The notes under the pieces: model-generated
The model's database searches: none
Told to the model about the DNA's origin: nothing
The model's input: only the letters and a program-made list of their open reading frames with translations
Program-made: the position numbers and the translations under genes
Shown here: piece by piece, positions 60,101 through 64,000 of the stretch
How positions within the stretch are numbered: the first letter of the stretch is position 1
Layout: each line of letters begins with the position of its first letter
NCBI GenBank assembly: GCA_905160935.1
Contig: CAJHZI010000688.1
Coordinates: forward strand, 305,429 to 369,428
Direction of reading: 5' to 3'
Origin: Enchytraeus crypticus
Taxonomy: Eukaryota; Annelida; Clitellata; Enchytraeida; Enchytraeidae
DNA: 64,000 nucleotides

Positions 60101-60570
60101 ATCTGCTATTTCAGAAGTCTCATGGGCCTCAGCTGGGGTAGGCCACTCTACTTGCATTTCTTTGAACTGTAGATTTACAGCCATTAATTTGTCAGATAGA
60201 CCGAGCACATTCTCTTCGATCTTTCCTCCTCTGTCCTCTACTATTGCCTCTACATACTTTCCCTGCTTTTCATTCTTCCATTCACTCATAAAACTCTCTT
60301 ATTGTAATGGGCACTTAAATATTTGTATGCTTTGCATGTTTTTCCAGGCATCTTGTTAGCTATTGAACTAAAATCAATAATTACTAAGTTGTTGTATTTG
60401 AATAGGAGACATGCTGATATGTAGCTATATTTTAGTAATATTTATTAGTTTATACGCGTACGTAGGTCTTCATATTATTTTAAACTGTCTGTTTTTTGGG
60501 CTTTTCAGGCTACAAAACTGTAAAGCATTTTCGATGGTATCTCACTGATTATTAAAGCATATCACATTAG

Positions 60571-60647
<77 letters not shown>

Positions 60648-60890
60648 TTTGAATATCTTTGGAAGAAATACAAAGTATTTGAGACCAAACCTTGCTAGGC
60701 ACTTTGTTATTTAGTGGTTGATTGACTTGAGAAACTCATATAAATCTTGTGTTTAACTGGACAATTTTTCTGAATATTTCAGAGGCGATCTATCAGTGGC
60801 CTCGGTTATTTTTTGAGGTTCTCTCTTTTGACAGCTGGCAGAGATATCGAGCAGAAGGATATGGAAGCCTTATTCTGCCTAAAATACCTG
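46601..60890 (+). CDS. MKS1: MKS1, B9-domain ciliary transition-zone protein, exons 1-13, 3'-partial
   Basis: Thirteen exons with GT-AG borders join in phase (1240 nt, 413 codons plus one base): 46601-46674, 47714-47867, 48196-48278, 49038-49107, 49881-49978, 50530-50655, 51317-51450, 52351-52396, 52816-52852, 53781-53837, 54219-54395, 55315-55390, 60783-60890. MKS1 landmarks in order: YYRPRDPVKQLVIR (12-25), FKWQEKVYSKAEV (about 67-79), IVIQDPSEDLKKNNRLVSG (about 168-186), QTMYIMADLAPPS (about 189-201), then the B9 region from about 297 (LRLIVHGEIISASKFEYDNL, SGVTQTC, NVAYFSFPISFDLLFK, LFFEVLSFDSWQRYRAEGYG). MKS1 works with B9D1 and B9D2 in the tectonic/MKS complex that gates the ciliary base. 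Human MKS1 is about 559 residues, so roughly 145 residues lie right of the window. The ATG sits in AAGATGGCGG, a strong context that also fits YY1. Confidence 0.97.
47714..47867 (+). CDS. MKS1: MKS1 exon 2
   Basis: Acceptor ATATTTAG, 1 base plus 51 codons, donor GTTCTT. Encodes IKLEKLSATTGIPQKIPDQK through SYDFKWQEKVYSK. Confidence 0.94.
48196..48278 (+). CDS. MKS1: MKS1 exon 3
   Basis: Acceptor TTTTCAG, 27 codons plus 2 bases, donor GTTAGT. Encodes AEVARYKVLENCTTVLEKKY HEDAVVL. Confidence 0.92.
48384..48590 (+). mobile_element. SINE family B in MKS1 intron 3
   Basis: GTGTGTTCGAATCCCGGCTG, TCTGAGAGTAAAATCGTGGA, TCACTGGACTG and an AT-rich end. The tRNA head is truncated. Confidence 0.8.
49038..49107 (+). 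CDS. MKS1: MKS1 exon 4
   Basis: Acceptor TATTCAG, 1 base plus 23 codons, donor GTAAAT. Encodes KSGRPTYRLFSYVDHDPFTA NEQ, matching KKNRRIFTYTDSDRYTN. Confidence 0.95.
49664..49860 (-). repeat. CAT-tailed retroposon 3' end (family E) in MKS1 intron 4
   Basis: CATCATTATCATCATC, TTAGTTAGGGTCTGGATACA, AAATAAACCTTCTCTATTCC and CAGGAGCCTAGGTGGTTCTA match the 21722-22006 copy. It ends about 20 bases before the exon 5 acceptor. Confidence 0.75.
49881..49978 (+). CDS. MKS1: MKS1 exon 5
   Basis: Acceptor GTTTGTAG, 32 codons plus 2 bases, donor GTTGGC. Encodes INQHFTTSPTEEKTVLAENM DSVRHRKSTLGK. Confidence 0.94.
50530..50655 (+). CDS. MKS1: MKS1 exon 6
   Basis: Acceptor TTTGCAG, 1 base, 41 codons, 2 bases, donor GTAATG. 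Encodes IPRTNIVIQDPSEDLKKNNR and QTMYIMADLAPPS. Confidence 0.97.
51071..51205 (-). repeat. SINE family A, reversed, in MKS1 intron 6
   Basis: The complement shows GGAGCCAGTGGCGTCGTCGG, GACCGCGGATCAGTATGTGC, AGGGTTCAAATCCTGGGCTC and GACGTTAACATTAGCTTTAC. It is close to the family consensus. Confidence 0.88.
51317..51450 (+). CDS. MKS1: MKS1 exon 7
   Basis: Acceptor GTTCTAG, 1 base, 44 codons, 1 base, donor GTCAGT. Encodes DEIVLCTIRVDGNGVLSITP DFNKGRKPY, matching [20 protein letters not shown] F. Confidence 0.96.
51493..51625 (+). repeat. SINE family A, diverged subfamily, in MKS1 intron 7
   Basis: GGGCTTAGCCGTTGCCTTGT, CACGGTGGATCAGTAGGTGC, AGGGTTTAAGTTTATTGATC. It shares changes with the 17605-17735 copy and starts about 40 bases after exon 7. 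Confidence 0.65.
52132..52172. repeat. AG microsatellite in MKS1 intron 7
   Basis: GAGAGAG run of about 40 bases. The frame LSLSLSLS on the other strand is an artefact. Confidence 0.95.
52351..52396 (+). CDS. MKS1: MKS1 exon 8
   Basis: Acceptor AATTTTAG, 2 bases, 14 codons LCQYTIENVSKQLS, 2 bases, donor GTACTT. Matches LWKYTIDNVSPHA. Confidence 0.93.
52816..52852 (+). CDS. MKS1: MKS1 exon 9
   Basis: A 37-nt microexon-sized exon: acceptor TTTTCAG, 1 base plus 12 codons QEQEKEFKMYRE, donor GTATGA. Confidence 0.9.
52882..53035. repeat. CT/CTAT microsatellite in MKS1 intron 9
   Basis: TCTCTC runs mixed with TATC and TCGCTA words, starting 30 bases after exon 9. It is followed by a short family D end (AAGTTGCAGGTCCTTGATGC). 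Confidence 0.9.
53565..53715 (-). mobile_element. GA-tailed LINE 3' end (family D) in MKS1 intron 9
   Basis: CTTGTACACCGCCAACTGGC, AGGTCCATGGCATATAACGC and CTCGGCCTGCCTCTGCCTCT. It ends about 65 bases before exon 10. Confidence 0.75.
53781..53837 (+). CDS. MKS1: MKS1 exon 10
   Basis: Acceptor GTTGCAG, 19 codons MYARHADFLASCVGQEFQM, donor GTAAGC. Matches LYGRHKEYLSSLVGTDFEM. Confidence 0.96.
54077..54153. repeat. AT microsatellite in MKS1 intron 10
   Basis: TA run of about 75 bases, 65 bases before exon 11. Confidence 0.95.
54219..54395 (+). CDS. MKS1: MKS1 exon 11 (start of B9 domain)
   Basis: Acceptor GTCACAG, 59 codons, donor GTAAGT. Encodes LRLIVHGEIISASKFEYDNL FVDWFIDLPEGW and SGVTQTCATT, the B9 signature segment. 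Confidence 0.98.
54426..54780. mobile_element. Head-to-head pair of family D LINE ends in MKS1 intron 11
   Basis: A minus-strand copy (54426-54640; reads MLDDLKTHAYVEMKRKADDR, NEWRR) meets a plus-strand partial copy (54640-54780). The junction arms TTCTATGACCTCTATTAATA and its near-complement around TCGTAGAA form an imperfect palindrome. In the second copy a block of about 46 bp (GAAAGCAGATTGGAAGGGAA, AAGAGGCAGGGGCAAGCCAA) is tandemly duplicated. Confidence 0.8.
55315..55390 (+). CDS. MKS1: MKS1 exon 12
   Basis: Acceptor GTTGCAG, 25 codons plus 1 base, donor GTAAGT. Encodes DNVAYFSFPISFDLLFKPGA. Confidence 0.97.
55620..60300 (-). mobile_element. CR1-like LINE, nearly full length, in MKS1 intron 12
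   Basis: Read on the minus strand in order. ORF1: a charged segment (60289-59897) and an SGNH/GDSL-type esterase-like part (59900-59550, MKILGDSLVKDV with the GDS box). ORF2: an EEP endonuclease (59189-58224, with GISETWL, VIIMGDFN and the terminal SSDHQ), a reverse transcriptase (57835-56224, with AENYRPISLTSIIGKIFES, DFAKAFDKVPH, VPQG and FADDSKI) and a C-terminal part ending at 55982 (VVGVWNGLPEEVVEADSVN). An esterase in ORF1 plus this RT type points to the CR1/L2/Rex1 group. Several frame breaks (for example at AAATAA near 56222, and stops between endonuclease pieces) and one internal insert show it is dead. It lies antisense to MKS1. Confidence 0.92.
57023..57426. mobile_element. 0.4-kb insert splitting the LINE reverse transcriptase
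   Basis: The RT reads DKVPHIRLLI up to 57427 and resumes RKLEAHGIQG at 57022 (minus strand), so about 404 bp are extra. The insert is GC-richer, has no ORF of interest, and its ends share imperfect inverted words: TTATAAAG...GATATCGTCGCCG on the left, TTATAAACG...GATATTCTCGCCG in the complement of the right. Probably a small non-autonomous DNA element; family not assigned. Confidence 0.6.
60574..60637. repeat. AT microsatellite before MKS1 exon 13
   Basis: TA run of about 60 bases in intron 12. Confidence 0.95.
60783..60890 (+). CDS. MKS1: MKS1 exon 13 (last exon in the window)
   Basis: Acceptor ATATTTCAG, 2 bases, 35 codons, 1 base, donor GTAAAG. Encodes AIYQWPRLFFEVLSFDSWQR YRAEGYGSLILPKIP, matching [26 protein letters not shown]. 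Confidence 0.98.
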
Positions 60891-61030
60891 GTAAAGAGAA
60901 TTGTTCTTACTATAACTAATCTACATGTACCTCATAATGAGAATCAGTTTTCTCATACTCCAACTAATATACTTTTTAAAGGGTATCTTTTTGTTTTAGC
61001 TCTACATAAAATGCCTGGTAAAGAAAACTT

Positions 61031-61800
61031 CGTTGTTCTTACTCTTGACTTTAAATCCCATATCTCTTCTGTTTGTTGCGCTTCTTTCTTTCAGATTCGT
61101 CAGATTAGGCAAATACGCCCATCCCTTACTAGAAATTCAGACACTATCCTTGCAAGTTCTATAGTTCATTCAAAGCTCGACTACTGTAATTCATTATTAC
61201 ATGGATTGCCTACTTCTGCTCTCAAGCGTTTGCAGCACGTCCAAAATTCTCTTGCACGTGTTGTTTGCAAGTCCTCTCGACTTCAATTTCGCTCTCTTTC
61301 TGTACTTCGCAGTCTTCACTGGCTCATGTTAATCAAAGCATAAAATATAAAATAGCTCTATTAACTTTCAAAACTCTGCGATTTGGCAAGCCTTCTTACT
61401 TATCTGAAATTCTTCTTACCTATCGTCCCTCACGTGCACTTCGTTCCACCGATGCCAATCTTCTCTCTGTTCCAAATATTCTCACATCATTGAGCAGACG
61501 TTCTTTTTCTTACGCAGCGCCCACAATCTGGAACTCTTTACCTGCTAATCTTTGCTCTTTTTTTTCTCTTTCAATATTCTCTAGCAAGCGTAAGACTTAC
61601 TTTTCCCACCATAGACATAATCAATTTACCCTGACCATTTTTTGATCACCGGACTGGCTTTCGTTAAGGACCTTACTTCTCCCCAGCACATTTCTTTTGC
61701 AGATTGGTCTGGGTAAATTGATCTGTAGTGATGTGTGCTGTTGGGGACGTCCCTGACATCATCCCTGGATGAGAAATGGACGTTAAACCTTTATTAATAT
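61031..61800 (+). mobile_element. 3' part of a second CR1-like LINE
   Basis: ORF2 C-terminus in two frames: SSIVHSKLDYCNSLLHGLPT and ALKRLQHVQNSLARVV, then PSRALRSTDANLL and SYAAPTIWNSLPANL, ending TLTIF at about 61645. A 3' UTR ends GAGAAATGGACGTTAAACCT and a TTATTAATATTATTATT tail. It is 5'-truncated, as most LINE copies are, and has one frame change near 61270-61330. It lies in MKS1 intron 13, same strand as the gene. Confidence 0.88.
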
Positions 61801-61830
61801 TATTATTATTATTTTATTATTATTTTTTTA

Positions 61831-63598
61831 TATTTTTATTTACCCCGTTGTAAAGAACCTGGGGTTTGATAAAAACGATTCAAGCAATACATGCTGAATC
61901 GCCGCCTGGCTACTCGAGATCATCAAACGGCTTAAAAGAATTATTGAAGCAGACTGCATTAAATCTTTGCAAAGTCATGGAAAGCCTTTGCCAAAGAAAA
62001 GAAGTCTCTCGTTATCGCCGGTTTGCTCTGCAATAAGTCTGCCTATGCCATTAATAAAGTCAACTCCTTCGGGATTCATCGGGCCCATGGTTTCAATGGC
62101 CACCGGAACAACTTCATATCCTAAGGACAGATCCGGTATTTATCCAACTTCCTAGAGGCGGCATGAACAGCAGCTCCACCGGCTGTGACTGAAGTCGTAT
62201 TCAGGTAGGAGTTTGCCATAGTGTCAATGACCGTGACGTCCCATACGGCACATTTACCGTTGCACCAGGGCACTAAAGTCAAGCCGTCCGGACGCTTGCC
62301 GTCTGATCTGGACAACCCACTTGGTTCCTTAGAGGAAGGGATGCCTGCTCTTGAAAGTGCTCGCCATATTAAGTCATTTAAATTGTGATGACGAGACATT
62401 CTACCTGAGCTTCGTTTGCAGGAGAGGCCGTGGAGACCTAAAGCGTCGACTTCATGACCGCAGGGGCACATGTGAGGCTCGCAAGTTTTCGCCCCTAAAC
62501 GGAAACTAACGGCTACTCGAAATCAAAAGGGAGAGCGTGAAGTCGCTGCTTCTTTTTGGTTGATACAGCTAGGAGTCGTGCTCAGTCTACTGCACTGGAC
62601 TGGGATTCTAACAGAGGGTATAAAATCCGCACACTATAAAGACGGTCTGATTTTGGTTGACTGAGGTAGAAGGGGAGCCATGGAGGTGAGGCTTGTGGAC
62701 CAAATGAAAGCAACGGTCAATGGAGCGTATCGGCAGAAAGGCGAGATCTTAGGAGATGGCGTCTTGCAACTGCCTCGTTACATCGCTGATGAAGAAGGCT
62801 GAAGGCGCGATTATGGGAAACAAGGCGAATTACAAGCCACCCTTGCTCACCGGTAGACTGGCATGCTGCCACTGTTAATCAGACAAATCTGCATTGACAA
62901 CGGCGCACAAGCTTTGCCTAAGAGCCTCGTCGTAGTCTAACAGCCGCGGATGAGAGAAGCTCGGACTAGAGCGCAGAATGTGCATAAGTTTAGGTGCACT
63001 TAATGAAAAGCGAAGGATTGTCAAAGCATCATGAGCGGCTAGCGACTTCAAGCTCGATGCTGTACGTTTGAGAACCTCCAAGCGACTTGATAAACCGGTG
63101 GTAGTAGCTTCTTCTCCAGAGAGTGGCGCGCCGAGTAGAGTACTATGGGATAGGTCCATTGGCACAAAGGATGACAAAACTGAGTTGCCCGGAGATTTGC
63201 AAACTGATGATATGACTTCGCACTTGGTACGATTCAATTGAAGCCCAAATTCTCGGCCTCTGTCGATGATAGTCTGTACATCATTTGCAATCGACGACTC
63301 GCAACCACCAAGAATAATGTCATCTAGGTATCCCACCATGAGAGCGCTAGAGAGAGAAGTAAGGAGAGGGTGAATAGTCAAGCAAAACAGCATGGACCCT
63401 AAGGGATCCCCTTGTTGGACTCCTTCCTGTGATTCAATGCACCAGTCTCCGAACTTCAACCACGAAGGGCTTGAATAAGCTAGATGGCAGAAACTATACA
63501 GCTCAGGTATCGTGTGATGTATTTCGCTGAGCATTCGTGATCTACTCAAGCAATTAAAAGCATTACAGAAGTCTAGCTTTACCACGAAGTGATCAGCT
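61831..63598 (-). mobile_element. LINE with restriction-like endonuclease, 5'-truncated, in a TTA repeat
   Basis: Minus strand, in order: a reverse transcriptase (63585-62875) with KLDFCNAFN, VQQGDPLGSMLFCLTIHPLL and the active-site YLDD; then, after degenerate sequence, a CXC...H...C zinc motif (CPCGHEVDALGLHGLSC) and an endonuclease-like GKRPDGLTLVPWCNGKCAVW DVTV (62471-62121), whose PD...D pattern fits the restriction-like endonuclease of R2/R4-type LINEs. The next segment resembles the usual C-terminus of these elements (VVPVAIETMGP). Both sides are TTA/ATT repeats (61796-61830 and 63597-63626). Dong/R4-clade elements insert in TAA repeats, so this one may do the same. It carries stops and frame changes. 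Confidence 0.85.
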
Positions 63599-63626
63599 AT
63601 TATTATTATTATTATTATTATTAATT

Positions 63627-63965
63627 AATCAATATCATAAAGAGAATCTGTTAGTTTAACGCTACCATATATGTGTAAATATTAACACATAATATTATGT
63701 GTTAATATCTGATTAACAATTTCGATTTCGGATCAATGTACAAGACCGCGTAGTGTAAAGGAACATGGAATTTAGACAAGAATTGTGTTTAGCGTAAAAA
63801 ATTTAATAACTATCTCTGTCTGTAGCCTGGTAGTCTTAGATTTTGCATGTGTCACTTTAAGGCTTGTGATGAAAATAGAATGCGCAGTTCTGTTGGAATT
63901 TTTTTTAGCAAATTAATCTCTGCTGTCAATTAACTTAAAACTTGAAGCTTGATCATCATCATCAT

Positions 63966-63996
<31 letters not shown>

Positions 63997-64000
63997 TTCA
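63627..64000. other. MKS1 intron 13, end of window
   Basis: Contains a perfect 30-bp palindrome (63679-63708, centre TAATATTA) and ends in a CAT-repeat run (63951-64000), possibly the tail of another family E copy. No MKS1 exon is seen here. Confidence 0.6.

Overview
This window is nuclear DNA of an intron-rich invertebrate. The AT-rich background, the tRNA-derived SINEs with GAT or TTA tails, the CR1-like and restriction-like-endonuclease LINEs and the many minisatellites suit a lophotrochozoan such as a mollusc. That placement is an inference and no species is named. No bacterial, viral, LTR-type or CRISPR feature was recognised.

Three host genes were found by reading exon-sized islands that keep both splice sites, phase and family resemblance. 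(1) A YPEL (Yippee-like) gene on the minus strand: coding exon 1 at 17896-17792 and exon 2 at 7841-7798. Later exons were not found and presumably lie left of the window. (2) A complete RUSF1 (C16orf58, RUS/DUF647 family) gene on the minus strand: 13 coding exons from 42146 down to 31124, 464 codons plus stop, all joining in phase. (3) MKS1 (B9-domain ciliary transition-zone protein) on the plus strand: 13 exons from 46601 to 60890, 413 codons, with the C-terminal part of the B9 region and the tail lying right of the window. RUSF1 and MKS1 are head to head, with about 4.45 kb between their start codons. A 14-bp site matching the RFX X-box consensus at 13 of 14 positions lies 25 bp upstream of the MKS1 ATG. 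The first 95 bases hold the end of a Q-rich plus-strand reading frame.

Layout: 1-7.8 kb, end of a plus-strand gene, repeats and two minisatellites; 7.8-17.9 kb, YPEL intron 1 with a hAT-type non-autonomous transposon (10294-11799, TIRs plus an 8-bp target duplication); 18-31 kb, mostly gene-free, with retroposon tails, AT microsatellites and a possible minus-strand gene start at 28.2-29.2 kb; 31.1-42.1 kb, RUSF1 with four minisatellites, three of them at exon edges; 42.1-46.6 kb, divergent spacer with SINEs, perfect hairpins and a GC-rich foreign insert; 46.6-60.9 kb, MKS1, whose intron 12 holds a nearly full-length CR1-like LINE with an SGNH-esterase ORF1; 60.9-64 kb, MKS1 intron 13 with a second CR1-like fragment and, in its TTA tail, a LINE with a restriction-like endonuclease.

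The window holds no new multigene system. Its most notable points are minisatellites seeded at RUSF1 exon edges (one built from the last codons and stop), the X-box of MKS1, TTA repeats used as insertion sites, a SINE sharing its tail with a LINE-like repeat, and a set of perfect short hairpins.
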